Notes: generated from the sequence alone by a model not told the origin. Counted from the first letter of the stretch, positions 1 through 8,460 are shown. The stretch is DNA of 64,000 nucleotides from Dryocola boscaweniae (GCF_025215095.1 NZ_JALHAP010000081.1:248001-312000), one strand, 5' to 3'. Numbers and translations are program-made.

Positions 1-117
1 ATTCTGGTTTACACCGTGAACGCTCCCCAACGAGCCCGGACGCTGCTGCGCTGGGGAGTCGATGCCATTTGTACCGACAGAATCGATACCATCGGCGCGG
101 ACTTTAAGGCCCAATAG
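1..117 (+). CDS. ugpQ: Glycerophosphodiester phosphodiesterase UgpQ, 3' end only
   Basis: The open frame runs in from the left edge and stops with TAG at 115-117, giving 38 C-terminal residues that include [15 protein letters not shown]. This is the last strand and helix typical of GDPD-family TIM barrels, where the conserved Gly-Val-Asp-Ile-Thr-Asp segment closes the barrel. UgpQ hydrolyses glycerophosphodiesters to glycerol-3-phosphate and an alcohol in the cytoplasm, usually as the last gene of the ugp uptake operon. The assignment to UgpQ rather than another GDPD protein rests on the neighbours yhhA and ggt, which follow ugpQ in E. coli. The frame overlaps the convergent yhhA stop by 14 bases. 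Confidence 0.8.
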   Translation: MLVYTVNAPQRARTLLRWGVDAICTDRIDTIGADFKAQ

Positions 118-550
118 TCTTCAGCGGAATATTGGGCTGTGGGGTGGCTGCAGCGCCAGGGTTCAGCATGCTGCCGTTGGTTTTAGGCTGCAGCATGTGC
201 TCCTGCTGCGTCGTTTGTCCGCTCCCGCTGAGCATTCCCCCGTTTGTATTCGGCAATACCTGCTGTTTGCCTGGGTCCAGCTCGTTTGGCAACGTCTGCC
301 TGACTCGTAGCTGCTGCTGCGAGTTGTTGTTTATCTGCGATTCCAGATGCTGTTGCTGAACGCGCGTCTGGGTCTGGAGCTGCTGATTCAGCATCCCTTT
401 TTGTTGCGTCTGCTGCGTTTGCATCTGTTGCTGCATGCGCTGCTGGCTGGGGATCTGATAATTCGGCAGATTCGGGTTATTCATCGTATTGACCGGCTGT
501 GCGAAACTGAAAAATGGCACCAGGGCCGTCAGAAGCAGTAATTTTTTCAT
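104..550 (-). CDS. yhhA: Glutamine-rich secreted protein YhhA (DUF2756 family)
   Basis: 148 residues from the chosen start. The first 17 residues ([17 protein letters not shown]) form a short signal peptide, so the product is probably periplasmic. The mature part is low complexity and very rich in Gln, Asn and Pro (runs such as [12 protein letters not shown]), with no catalytic motif visible. Upstream in-frame ATGs exist at 553 and 565, but the strong GGAGGAGGTG ribosome-binding sequence lies across the first of these and is correctly spaced for the ATG at 548-550. The gene is divergent from ggt and convergent with ugpQ. The function is unknown in the family. Confidence 0.85.
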   Translation of the reverse strand: MKKLLLLTALVPFFSFAQPVNTMNNPNLPNYQIPSQQRMQQQMQTQQTQQKGMLNQQLQTQTRVQQQHLESQINNNSQQQLRVRQTLPNELDPGKQQVLPNTNGGMLSGSGQTTQQEHMLQPKTNGSMLNPGAAATPQPNIPLKTIGP

Positions 551-673
551 CATCACCTCCTCCATTTGGGGGATCTTCTAAGTTTACTCGTTTTCCACAG
601 TCGCGATGATTATTTAGGATTTATAGACCAGGCTTATCTGGGGATTGTCCCTGAAAAGCCTGGAGAAAATAAC

Positions 674-2452
674 ATGAAGCAGTGGAATGATTTTCATTGG
701 AAAACAAGGCGCTGGCTTGCCGCTCCTGCGCTGATGCTGGCGCTGTGTTTTAGTGCCGGCGCCGCACCGCCTCCGGTAGCCACACCGGTTGCCGCTCCCG
801 TTTCCTACGGCGTTGAAACGGATGTTTACCACCCGGTTCGCGCGCAGCATGGCATGGTCGCTTCTGTTGATGCGCTGGCAACACAGGTAGGCGTGGATAT
901 CCTCAGGCAGGGCGGCAATGCGGTAGATGCGGCGGTTGCGGTTGGCTTCGCGCTGGCGGTCACGCACCCGCAGGCCGGTAATCTTGGCGGCGGCGGCTTT
1001 ATGATGCTGCGCACTAAAGACGGTAAAACCACCGCCATCGACTTCCGAGAAATGGCGCCGGAAAAGGCGACCCGCGACATGTTCCTGGATGAAAAAGGGA
1101 ACGCCGACAGCAAAAAATCCCTTACTTCACCGCTTGCATCCGGCACGCCGGGCACGGTGGCAGGCTTCGCCCTGGCGCTGGAGAAATACGGCACTTTGCC
1201 GCTCAATAAAGTTATCCAGCCCGCTATCAAACTGGCGCGGGACGGCATCACGGTTAACGATGCGCTGGCCGACGACCTGAAGCAGTACGGCGCGGAAGTT
1301 ATTCCCAATCATGAAAACAGCAAAGCGATTTTCTGGAAAGCCGACGGCAATCCGCTGCAAAAAGGCGACAGGCTGGTGCAAACCAACCTCGCCAAAAGCC
1401 TGGAGATGATTGCCGAACTGGGGCCGGATGCTTTCTATAAAGGAGCAATCGCCGATCAGATAGCGGATGAAATGGCCAAAAATGGCGGGCTGCTTAGCAA
1501 GGCCGATCTTGCGAATTATAAAGCAGTGGAGCGCGAACCTGTCAGCGGGGACTATCGGGGCTATCAGGTTTTCTCCATGCCGCCGCCTTCTTCCGGCGGT
1601 ATCCACATCGTGCAGATCCTTAATATTCTTGAGAACTTTGACCTGGCTAAATATGGTTTCGGCAGCGCGGATGCGATGCAGCTAACGGCTGAAGCGGAAA
1701 AATACGCTTACGCAGATCGCTCGGAGTATCTTGGCGATCCTGATTTTGTGAAGGTGCCGTGGCAGGTGCTTACCAGCAAGGCCTACGCCAAATCCCTTGC
1801 TGAGAAAATCGATATCAACAAAGCGCGCCCGTCGAGCGAAATCAAACCGGGAAATCTCGCGCCGTATGAAAGCAACCAGACCACGCATTTCTCGGTGGTG
1901 GATAAAGACGGGAACGCCGTAGCGGTAACCTATACGCTGAACACCACTTTCGGTACGGGCATTGTGGCGGGCAATACCGGTATTCTGATGAATAACGAAA
2001 TGGATGATTTCTCCGCTAAACCGGGCGTGCCGAACGTATACGGATTGGTCGGCGGCGATGCCAACGCCGTTGGGCCGCATAAACGTCCGCTCTCTTCCAT
2101 GTCGCCAACCATTGTGGTGAAAGACGGCAAAACCTGGCTGGTGACGGGCAGTCCGGGCGGCAGCCGAATCATCACCACCGTACTGCAAATGGTGGTCAAC
2201 AGTATCGACTTTGGGATGAACGTTGCTGAAGCGACCAATGCGCCACGCTTCCATCATCAATGGTTACCGGATCAGCTATGGGTCGAAAAAGGCTTTAGCC
2301 CGGACACGCTAAAACTGCTGAAAGATAAAGGGCAGAACGTGGAAGTCAAAGAGGCGATGGGCAGCACGCAAAGCATTATGATCGCACCGGACGGCGTGCT
2401 CTATGGCGCATCAGATCCGCGTACGACGGATGATTTAACGGCAGGATACTGA
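674..2452 (+). CDS. ggt: Periplasmic gamma-glutamyltransferase precursor
   Basis: 592 residues. Ggt hydrolyses or transfers the gamma-glutamyl group of glutathione and related peptides in the periplasm. An N-terminal signal peptide (about residues 1-31, with basic WKTRR before a Leu/Ala core ending in SAGAA) precedes the mature protein. The conserved sequence NQTTHFSVVD places the predicted autoprocessing and nucleophile threonine at about residue 403, equivalent to Thr391 of E. coli, and the small subunit would begin there. PLSSMSPTIV and GSPGGSRIIT are substrate-binding segments of the family. The frame is open upstream to 566, but the ATG at 674 gives the signal peptide and follows GGAGAA. 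It is monocistronic; a REP palindrome follows the stop. Confidence 0.96.
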   Translation: MKQWNDFHWKTRRWLAAPALMLALCFSAGAAPPPVATPVAAPVSYGVETDVYHPVRAQHGMVASVDALATQVGVDILRQGGNAVDAAVAVGFALAVTHPQAGNLGGGGFMMLRTKDGKTTAIDFREMAPEKATRDMFLDEKGNADSKKSLTSPLASGTPGTVAGFALALEKYGTLPLNKVIQPAIKLARDGITVNDALADDLKQYGAEVIPNHENSKAIFWKADGNPLQKGDRLVQTNLAKSLEMIAELGPDAFYKGAIADQIADEMAKNGGLLSKADLANYKAVEREPVSGDYRGYQVFSMPPPSSGGIHIVQILNILENFDLAKYGFGSADAMQLTAEAEKYAYADRSEYLGDPDFVKVPWQVLTSKAYAKSLAEKIDINKARPSSEIKPGNLAPYESNQTTHFSVVDKDGNAVAVTYTLNTTFGTGIVAGNTGILMNNEMDDFSAKPGVPNVYGLVGGDANAVGPHKRPLSSMSPTIVVKDGKTWLVTGSPGGSRIITTVLQMVVNSIDFGMNVAEATNAPRFHHQWLPDQLWVEKGFSPDTLKLLKDKGQNVEVKEAMGSTQSIMIAPDGVLYGASDPRTTDDLTAGY

Positions 2453-2466
2453 GCTACCATCAATTT

Positions 2467-2492
2467 GGCGGATGGCGCTTGCGCTATCCGCC
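2467..2492. repeat. REP-type palindrome downstream of ggt
   Basis: The arms GGCGGAT and ATCCGCC surround a GC-rich loop. This is the classic enterobacterial repetitive extragenic palindrome form, placed between the convergent stops of ggt and yhhY. Such elements can stabilise mRNA 3' ends or bind gyrase or IHF. Confidence 0.8.
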
Positions 2493-2505
2493 TTCTCTTA
2501 TCAAA

Positions 2506-3003
2506 TTACACAGGTCTAAACCGCGCCATAAAATACGCGTCGACATACTTCCCGTCACGCAGAGCGAAGTTTTTACCGGTGCCTTCCACTGCAAAACCAA
2601 ACTTGCGATAGACCGCCAGAGCAGCTTCGTTATCCACGAATACCGTCAATTCTATGCGTTCTATTCGCAGCCAGTTGTCACAGAGGTTAACCATCTCCGT
2701 CAGCAGGGCCGTAGCGACGCCTTTGCCCTGATAATAACCGTCCACGCCCATGCCGAAGGTGGCGACGTGGCTGCGGCGCGGCGACTGTTCTACCAGTAGC
2801 GTTAACTGGCCGACAACTTTGCCATCTATGCATGCCACAAGGTTGCGGCTGCCGGGTTTCGGCGACGTGATGCGTTCTGTCCAGGCGTGTAGGGGTGGAT
2901 GTGGAAGCTGTAGCGTGTCACCGTATACCGCAGGTTGGGCATAAATTTGCAGCAATGCCTGCGCATCTTCGATTTCAGCGTGACGTACTACGATTTCTTT
3001 CAT
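2506..3003 (-). CDS. yhhY: GNAT-family N-acetyltransferase YhhY
   Basis: 165 residues forming a single GNAT domain. The acetyl-CoA-binding segment is visible as GYYQGKGVATALL (roughly residues 88-101, counterpart of the Q/R-x-x-G-x-G/A motif). It is followed by IERIELTVFVDNEAALAVY and a FGFAVEG segment near the C-terminus, typical of amino-acid or small-molecule acetyltransferases. E. coli YhhY is reported to acetylate certain amino acids; the substrate cannot be read from sequence. It converges on ggt and diverges from ryhB. The start ATG at 3001-3003 follows an AGGAC sequence. Confidence 0.9.
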   Translation of the reverse strand: MKEIVVRHAEIEDAQALLQIYAQPAVYGDTLQLPHPPLHAWTERITSPKPGSRNLVACIDGKVVGQLTLLVEQSPRRSHVATFGMGVDGYYQGKGVATALLTEMVNLCDNWLRIERIELTVFVDNEAALAVYRKFGFAVEGTGKNFALRDGKYVDAYFMARFRPV

Positions 3004-3089
3004 CCTTTTGTCCTCAATGGGTTAGATAAACCCTTTAAACATCATTGACTTTCAATATGAAGTCAACCGCACATTTTTTGAAATTTAGC

Positions 3090-3120
3090 TTTACAAGTGC
3101 GAATGATAATGATTATTATT
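3090..3120 (+). promoter_or_regulatory. ryhB promoter with overlapping Fur box
   Basis: A -35-like TTTACA (3090-3095) and a -10-like TATTAT (3114-3119) are 18 bases apart. The A/T-rich sequence AATGATAATGATTATTATT at 3102-3120 matches the Fur box, built from GATAAT-type hexamers, and covers the promoter. This predicts Fur-Fe repression and induction of RyhB under iron starvation, as in E. coli. Confidence 0.85.
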
Positions 3121-3125
3121 GCCAT

Positions 3126-3222
3126 GCGTTCAGGGGAGACCCTTACGGAGACAACCTGAAAGCACGACATTGCTCACATTGCTTCCAGTATTACTTTAGC
3201 CAGCCGGGTGCTGGCTTTTTTT
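3126..3222 (+). ncRNA. ryhB: RyhB iron-stress small RNA
   Basis: The sequence from GCGTTCAGG to the T-run matches E. coli RyhB in order. The 5' stem-loop contains GGAGACC, the single-stranded pairing core CATTGCTCACATTGCTTCCA lies at about 3168-3188, and an intrinsic terminator AGCCAGCCGGGTGCTGGCT is followed by nine T residues (to 3224). RyhB is an Hfq-dependent small RNA that represses mRNAs of iron-using proteins when iron is scarce. Its position between yhhY and yhhX is the same as in E. coli. The 5' part differs slightly (GGGGAGACCCTTACGGAGACA), while the pairing core is conserved. The exact ends are inferred. Confidence 0.93.
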
Positions 3223-3224
3223 TT

Positions 3225-3449
3225 GAGCTTGTTTCGAGCTACCTTACTTGCCATTTTGTCCCCAAGCTGTGCCCGGAATTTCACGTACGTTTAGTACGCT
3301 GCGGTTCCTGCGCGCAGGTCGTGAACAAACTGCCTGCGCCGGCCACGCTCGACCTTTTCCAGTGAGGATTCCTGGACTGATAAACGCAGTGCCATCCGCC
3401 GCAGACTGAAGTAAGGTTAAAGGAACTCAAAGTCAAAAAGGACGAAGCA
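3225..3449. other. yhhX upstream region with GC palindromes, no gene seen
   Basis: Between the RyhB terminator and yhhX I see no supported ORF. The segment holds a spaced dyad GTAC-GTTTA-GTAC (about 3285-3297) and a perfect 12-base palindrome CCTGCGCGCAGG at 3307-3318, followed by more GC-rich inverted sequence to about 3350. This may be a dispersed intergenic repeat or a structured leader of yhhX. Confidence 0.4.
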
Positions 3450-4487
3450 ATGACCCTCCACTGCGCTTTTATTGGTTTTGGCAAAAGCACCACCCGCTAC
3501 CATCTTCCTTACGTTCTGTTTCGCAAAGATAAGTTCCACGTTGCCCATATTTTTCGCCGTCATGAAAAGCCGGAAATCGAGCAGCAGCCTCAGTACAGCC
3601 ATATTCATTTCACCAGCCGACTGGATGAAGCGCTTTACGACCCGCAGGTCAAACTGGTTGTGGTATGTACGCACGCCGACAGCCATTTTGAATATGCTAA
3701 ACGAGCCCTCGAAGCGGGCAAAAACGTGCTGGTGGAAAAGCCATTTACCCCTACGCTTGCCGAAGCAAAAACGCTTTTTGAGCTGGCGCGCGCCAAAGGG
3801 CTGACCGTCTCGCCTTACCAGAATCGCCGTTTTGACTCCTGTTTTCTGACGATGAAAAAAGCCGTTGAGAGCGGCAAGCTGGGCAAAATCGTGGAAGTTG
3901 AAAGCCACTTTGATATGTATCGCCCGGAAGCTGAAACTAAACCGGGTCTGCCTGCGGATGGCGCGTTCTATGGCCTGGGCGTTCATACGATGGATCAGAT
4001 TATTTCGCTGTTTGGCCGCCCGGATCACGTGTCTTATGACATTCGCAGCGTGCGCAACAAAGCCAATCCGGACGATACCTTCGAAGCGCAGTTGTTCTAT
4101 GGCGATATGAAAGCCATCGTCAAAACCAGCCATCTGGTGAAAATCGACTATCCAAAATTTATCGTTCACGGCACCAGAGGTTCGTTTGTTAAATACGGTA
4201 TCGACCAGCAGGAAACCAGCCTGAAAGCATACGTCATGCCGGGCGAGCCGGGTTTCGCCGCTGACAGCAGCGTCGGCGTCCTTGAGTATGTGAACGACGC
4301 CGGAGAAACGGTGCGTGAAGAGTTAAAGCCGGAGCAGGGCGATTATGGCCGCGTGTACGACGCGCTGTATGAAACCATCGTCAACGGTAAAGCAAATTTC
4401 GTCAGTGAAACTGAAGCATTAACCAACCTGGAAATTCTCGAACGCGGCTTCGAGCAGGCCTCGCCGTCAACGGTGACGCTGGCCTGA
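3450..4487 (+). CDS. yhhX: Gfo/Idh/MocA-family NAD(P)-dependent oxidoreductase YhhX
   Basis: 345 residues. The N-terminal Rossmann fold starts almost at once with the nucleotide-binding segment AFIGFGKST (residues 6-14). The conserved EKPFTPT motif at about residues 98-104 carries the lysine typical of the Gfo/Idh/MocA family, and the C-terminal half is the alpha/beta substrate domain. The physiological substrate is unknown. The ATG at 3450 is preceded by a weak AAGGACGAAG ribosome-binding sequence. It is followed after about 120 bases by yhhW in the same direction, and the two are neighbours in E. coli. Confidence 0.92.
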   Translation: MTLHCAFIGFGKSTTRYHLPYVLFRKDKFHVAHIFRRHEKPEIEQQPQYSHIHFTSRLDEALYDPQVKLVVVCTHADSHFEYAKRALEAGKNVLVEKPFTPTLAEAKTLFELARAKGLTVSPYQNRRFDSCFLTMKKAVESGKLGKIVEVESHFDMYRPEAETKPGLPADGAFYGLGVHTMDQIISLFGRPDHVSYDIRSVRNKANPDDTFEAQLFYGDMKAIVKTSHLVKIDYPKFIVHGTRGSFVKYGIDQQETSLKAYVMPGEPGFAADSSVGVLEYVNDAGETVREELKPEQGDYGRVYDALYETIVNGKANFVSETEALTNLEILERGFEQASPSTVTLA

Positions 4488-4610
4488 TAGCCCGTCTGAC
4501 GCCTCAAAGTCGTTCACTTTTTTTGAACAGAGGCGTCAAACTTCACCCTCTATGATCGCGGCCTGAACGGGTCCACACTTATTCCATCAAACGAATTGAG
4601 GAGAAGTGAA

Positions 4611-5306
4611 ATGATCTACTTAAGAAAAGCCGAAGAACGAGGACATGCTAATCATGGTTGGCTGGATAGCTGGCACACCTTCTCTTTTGCCAACTATTAC
4701 GACGCCAATTTTATGGGCTTCTCCGCGCTGCGCGTCATCAACGAAGACGTGGTGGAAGCCGGTGAGGGCTTTGGTACTCATCCGCACAAAGACATGGAAA
4801 TCCTGACCTATGTACTCGAAGGCGCGGTAGCGCACCGTGACAGCATGGGTAATGAAGAGAAAGTGCCTGCGGGCGAGTTCCAGATTATGAGCGCCGGGAC
4901 GGGCATCACGCACTCTGAGTACAACCCAAGCAAAACCGAGCGTCTGCGCCTGTACCAAATCTGGATCATCCCAGAAAAAACCGGCATTACGCCGCGCTAC
5001 GATCAGCGCCGTTTTGACGCGCCGCAGGGCCGCCAACTGGTGCTTTCTCCCGATGCGCGAGACGGTTCTCTGAAGGTGAATCAGGATATGGAGCTGTCGC
5101 GCTGGGCGCTGGCGAAAGATGAACAATCTGTCTGGCAAATCCCGGCAAACCGCCGCATCTGGATTCAGGTTGTGAAGGGCAATGTCTCCATTAACGGCAC
5201 GCAGGCAAAAACCAGCGATGCCATCGCCGTGTGGGATGAACAGGCTATTTCCATTCATGCCAGCGAAGCCTGCGAAATTCTGCTGTTTGATTTGCCACCG
5301 GTCTGA
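4611..5306 (+). CDS. yhhW: Pirin-like protein YhhW (quercetin 2,3-dioxygenase activity)
   Basis: 231 residues in a bicupin fold. The N-terminal cupin contains GTHPHKDMEILTYV (about residues 54-67), where two His residues bind the metal, and further ligands are expected in the GTGITHSEYN segment near residue 101. E. coli YhhW degrades quercetin in vitro; the natural substrate is uncertain. The frame extends upstream to 4596, but the ATG at 4611 is chosen because GAGGAGAAG lies just before it and the N-terminus MIYLRKAEERG matches the family. It lies between yhhX and gntR. Confidence 0.92.
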   Translation: MIYLRKAEERGHANHGWLDSWHTFSFANYYDANFMGFSALRVINEDVVEAGEGFGTHPHKDMEILTYVLEGAVAHRDSMGNEEKVPAGEFQIMSAGTGITHSEYNPSKTERLRLYQIWIIPEKTGITPRYDQRRFDAPQGRQLVLSPDARDGSLKVNQDMELSRWALAKDEQSVWQIPANRRIWIQVVKGNVSINGTQAKTSDAIAVWDEQAISIHASEACEILLFDLPPV

Positions 5307-5411
5307 TAATTCTCGTTAGTTACCCGTCACACCCTTCTCCTGAAACAGGGGAAGGTTGTGCTTGAGACGTGCTAAACTTCGTCGTCAATATCGAAGAAGC
5401 CCGCACGGAAT

Positions 5412-6407
5412 ATGAAAAAGAAAAGACCGGTACTACAGGATGTTGCTGATCGCGTAGGGATCACCAAAATGACGGTGAGCCGTTTTCTGCGCAACCCCGA
5501 TCAGGTATCTGCCGCGCTGCAGGTAAAAATTGCCGCCGCGTTGGACGAACTGGGCTATATCCCGAACCGGGCTCCCGATATTCTTTCTAACTCCACCAGT
5601 CGCGCCATCGGCGTTTTGCTGCCTTCGCTGACCAACCAGGTATTTGCGGAAGTGCTGCGCGGCATTGAAAACGTGATTGATGCTTACGGCTATCAGACCA
5701 TGCTTGCCCACTACGGTTATAAACCGGAGCTGGAAGAAGAGCGTCTGGAATCGATGCTTTCCTGGAATATTGACGGTCTTATTCTCACCGAACGTACCCA
5801 TACCGCGCGCACGCTTAAAATGATTGAAGTGGCCGGTATTCCGGTAGTGGAACTTATGGACAGCATTTCGCCGTGCCTCGATATCGCCGTTGGCTTCGAT
5901 AACTTCGAAGCGGCGCGCCAGATGACGGCCGCCATTATTTCCCGCGGGCACCGCCACGTGGCCTACCTTGGCGCACGTCTTGATGAACGTACGGTTATCA
6001 AGCAGCACGGCTACGAACAGGCGATGCGCGATGCAGGCCTGGTGCCGTATAGCGTGATGGTTGAGCAATCCTCTTCTTATTCCACCGGTATTGAGCTGTT
6101 CCGTCAGGCTAAGCGCGAATATCCCCAGCTCGACAGCATCTTTTGCACCAACGATGACTTAGCTATCGGCGCTGCCTTTGAATGTCAGCGCCAGGGGTTA
6201 CGCATTCCGCAGGATATGGCGATTGCCGGTTTCCACGGCCATGATATTGGCCAGGTGATGGAACCACGGCTGGCAAGCGTTCTGACGCCGCGCGAACGCA
6301 TGGGCCGCATTGGCGCAGAGCGTTTGCTGGCGAGAATTCGTGGCGAAGAAATTACCCCGAAGATGCTGGATCTGGGCTTTACGCTCTCGCCGGGCGGCTC
6401 AATCTAG
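5412..6407 (+). CDS. gntR: Gluconate utilization repressor GntR (LacI family)
   Basis: 331 residues. The N-terminal LacI-type helix-turn-helix is LQDVADRVGITKMTVSRFLR (residues 8-27). The rest is a periplasmic-binding-protein-like effector domain for gluconate. GntR represses gluconate uptake and gluconokinase genes, and gluconate relieves repression. Two palindromic operators lie between this gene and gntK. The gene is transcribed in the same direction as gntKU, as in E. coli. Confidence 0.95.
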   Translation: MKKKRPVLQDVADRVGITKMTVSRFLRNPDQVSAALQVKIAAALDELGYIPNRAPDILSNSTSRAIGVLLPSLTNQVFAEVLRGIENVIDAYGYQTMLAHYGYKPELEEERLESMLSWNIDGLILTERTHTARTLKMIEVAGIPVVELMDSISPCLDIAVGFDNFEAARQMTAAIISRGHRHVAYLGARLDERTVIKQHGYEQAMRDAGLVPYSVMVEQSSSYSTGIELFRQAKREYPQLDSIFCTNDDLAIGAAFECQRQGLRIPQDMAIAGFHGHDIGQVMEPRLASVLTPRERMGRIGAERLLARIRGEEITPKMLDLGFTLSPGGSI

Positions 6408-6418
6408 CGGCAACAAAA

Positions 6419-6434
6419 CTTGACCTGGTTCACA
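6419..6434. promoter_or_regulatory. Candidate CRP site upstream of gntKU
   Basis: CTTGA-CCTGGT-TCACA matches the TGTGA-N6-TCACA consensus at 8 of 10 positions. It starts just after the gntR stop, about 56 bases before the first GntR operator. cAMP-CRP activation of gntKU is known in E. coli; use of this site is inferred. Confidence 0.5.
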
Positions 6435-6489
6435 CTTATTCACTTTTGAACAGAATGGTTATTGCTTATTGCCCGACCACTCATGACAA

Positions 6490-6516
6490 TGTTACCGATA
6501 ACAGTTACCCGTAACA
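6490..6516. promoter_or_regulatory. Two adjacent GntR operators upstream of gntK
   Basis: TGTTACCGATAACA (6490-6503) and AGTTACCCGTAACA (6503-6516) are two palindromes of the GntR type that share one base. They lie 60-86 bases upstream of the gntK ATG. The second has one imperfect position. This predicts tight gluconate-dependent control of gntKU by the neighbouring repressor. Confidence 0.8.
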
Positions 6517-6575
6517 ACGCATTTGCGCGCGGTGGCTGATAATTACGTAATCATTGTGCCAGTCGGAGCTACGCT

Positions 6576-7109
6576 ATGAGCACTACGAACCATGACCACC
6601 ATATCTATGTCCTGATGGGCGTTTCTGGCAGCGGCAAGTCAGTTGTTGCAAGTGAAGTCTCGCACCAGCTAAAAGCTGCTTTCCTGGACGGCGATTTCCT
6701 GCATCCTCGCTGCAACATCATGAAAATGGCCTCCGGCGAGCCGTTAAACGATGAAGACCGCAAGCCGTGGCTGCAAGCGTTAAACGATGCCGCGTTTGCG
6801 ATGCAGCGTACCAACAAAGTTTCCCTGATTGTCTGCTCCGCACTGAAAAAGAGCTATCGCGACCAACTGCGTGACGGCAACCCGAATCTCTCCTTCATTT
6901 ACATGAAAGGCGATTACGAAGTGATTGAAAGCCGCCTGAAAGCGCGCAAAGGCCACTTCTTCAAAACTCAAATGTTAGTGACTCAGTTTGAAACTCTGGA
7001 AGAGCCGCAGGCGGATGAAAAAGATGTGCTGGTTGTTGATATCGACCAGTCGCTGGAAGGCGTGGTCGCCAGCACAATTGAGTTGATTAACAAAGGCAGT
7101 GCGCAGTGA
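6576..7109 (+). CDS. gntK: Thermoresistant gluconokinase GntK
   Basis: 177 residues. GntK phosphorylates D-gluconate to 6-phosphogluconate with ATP, feeding the Entner-Doudoroff and pentose phosphate pathways. The Walker A motif GVSGSGKS lies at residues 15-22, followed by the DGDFLHP substrate segment near residue 38 and the VCSALKKSYRDQLR lid region typical of gluconokinases. The stop overlaps the gntU start by four bases (GTGA), indicating translational coupling. Confidence 0.95.
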   Translation: MSTTNHDHHIYVLMGVSGSGKSVVASEVSHQLKAAFLDGDFLHPRCNIMKMASGEPLNDEDRKPWLQALNDAAFAMQRTNKVSLIVCSALKKSYRDQLRDGNPNLSFIYMKGDYEVIESRLKARKGHFFKTQMLVTQFETLEEPQADEKDVLVVDIDQSLEGVVASTIELINKGSAQ

Positions 7110-8446
7110 GTACATTAACGCTTGTTTTAACAGCAGTAGGATCGGTTTTACTGCTGCTGTTTTTAGTGATGAAGGCGCGCATGCACGCTTTCGTAGCTTT
7201 GATGGTGGTTTCTATTGGCGCAGGACTGTTTTCCGGGATGCCGCTCGATAAGATTGCGGCAACCATGGAAAAGGGGATGGGCGGTACGCTGGGTTTCCTG
7301 GCTATCGTCGTCGCGCTTGGCGCGATGTTCGGTAAAATTCTTCACGAGACGGGAGCCGTTGACCAGATTGCGGTCAAAATGCTCAAGTCTTTCGGCCACA
7401 GTCGCGCGCATTACGCGATTGGTCTGGCGGGTTTAATCTGCGCGCTGCCGCTGTTCTTTGAAGTGGCGATTGTGCTGCTGATTAGCGTGGCGTTCTCCAT
7501 GGCGCGTCATACCGGTACTAACCTCGTTAAGCTGGTGATTCCTTTGTTTGCCGGCGTGGCCGCGGCTGCGGCGTTCCTGCTGCCGGGACCTGCGCCGATG
7601 CTGCTGGCTTCTCAGATGCACGCCGACTTCGGCTGGATGATCCTCATTGGCCTGTGCGCGGCAATTCCGGGCATGATCATCGCCGGTCCGCTGTTTGGTA
7701 ATTTCATCAGCAAATACGTTGAGCTGCGCATTCCGGATGACATCACCGAGCCGCATTTGGGCGAGGGCAAACTGCCGTCGTTCGGCTTCAGCCTATCGCT
7801 GATCCTGCTGCCGCTGGTGCTGGTTGGTCTGAAGACTATTGCCGCTCGCTTCGTTGCCGAAGGCTCGACTCTGTACCAGTGGCTGGAGTTTATCGGACAT
7901 CCGTTCACGGCGATTCTGGTTGCCTGTCTGGTGGCGATTTACGGTCTGGCCTACCGCCAGGGCATGGCGAAACAGAAAGTCATGGAAATCTGCGGCCACG
8001 CCCTGCAGCCTGCGGGCATTATTCTGCTGGTCATTGGCGCAGGCGGCGTGTTCAAACAGGTGCTGGTGGATTCAGGCGTAGGTCCGGCGTTAGGTGAAGC
8101 GTTGACCGGCATGGGACTGCCGATTGCCGTGACCTGTTTTGTGCTGGCCGCTGCGGTGCGAATCATTCAGGGCTCTGCAACCGTCGCCTGTCTGACGGCC
8201 GTGGGCCTGGTGATGCCGGTTATTGAGCAACTGAACTACAGCGGCGCGCAGATGGCGGCGCTGTCCATTTGTATCGCAGGCGGTTCTATCGTGGTGAGCC
8301 ACGTAAACGACGCAGGCTTCTGGCTATTCGGTAAGTTTACCGGCGCAACGGAAGGCCAGACCCTGAAAACCTGGACGATGATGGAAACCATCCTTGGCAC
8401 CACCGGCGCTATCGTCGGGATGATTGCGTTTACGCTTCTGTCCTAA
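7106..8446 (+). CDS. gntU: Low-affinity gluconate permease GntU
   Basis: 446 residues, almost entirely hydrophobic, with about 12-14 predicted membrane segments. It belongs to the GntP family of gluconate:H+ symporters. The conserved GSIVVSHVNDAGFWLFG segment (about residues 393-409) is a family hallmark. It starts with GTG overlapping the gntK stop, so the two form an operon. The K-12 high-affinity permease gene gntT is absent from its usual place beside nfuA here, so GntU is the only gluconate permease in this window. Confidence 0.94.
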   Translation: MSTLTLVLTAVGSVLLLLFLVMKARMHAFVALMVVSIGAGLFSGMPLDKIAATMEKGMGGTLGFLAIVVALGAMFGKILHETGAVDQIAVKMLKSFGHSRAHYAIGLAGLICALPLFFEVAIVLLISVAFSMARHTGTNLVKLVIPLFAGVAAAAAFLLPGPAPMLLASQMHADFGWMILIGLCAAIPGMIIAGPLFGNFISKYVELRIPDDITEPHLGEGKLPSFGFSLSLILLPLVLVGLKTIAARFVAEGSTLYQWLEFIGHPFTAILVACLVAIYGLAYRQGMAKQKVMEICGHALQPAGIILLVIGAGGVFKQVLVDSGVGPALGEALTGMGLPIAVTCFVLAAAVRIIQGSATVACLTAVGLVMPVIEQLNYSGAQMAALSICIAGGSIVVSHVNDAGFWLFGKFTGATEGQTLKTWTMMETILGTTGAIVGMIAFTLLS

Positions 8447-8460
8447 TCTGTTGCGGAAAT

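Noticed and set aside
566..673. Longer open frame upstream of ggt
   Set aside because: It would put about 36 residues before the signal peptide and has no good ribosome-binding sequence; the ATG at 674 fits better.
3045..3365. 106-codon plus-strand frame across ryhB
   Set aside because: It runs through the Fur box, RyhB and its terminator, has no ribosome-binding sequence and resembles no protein.
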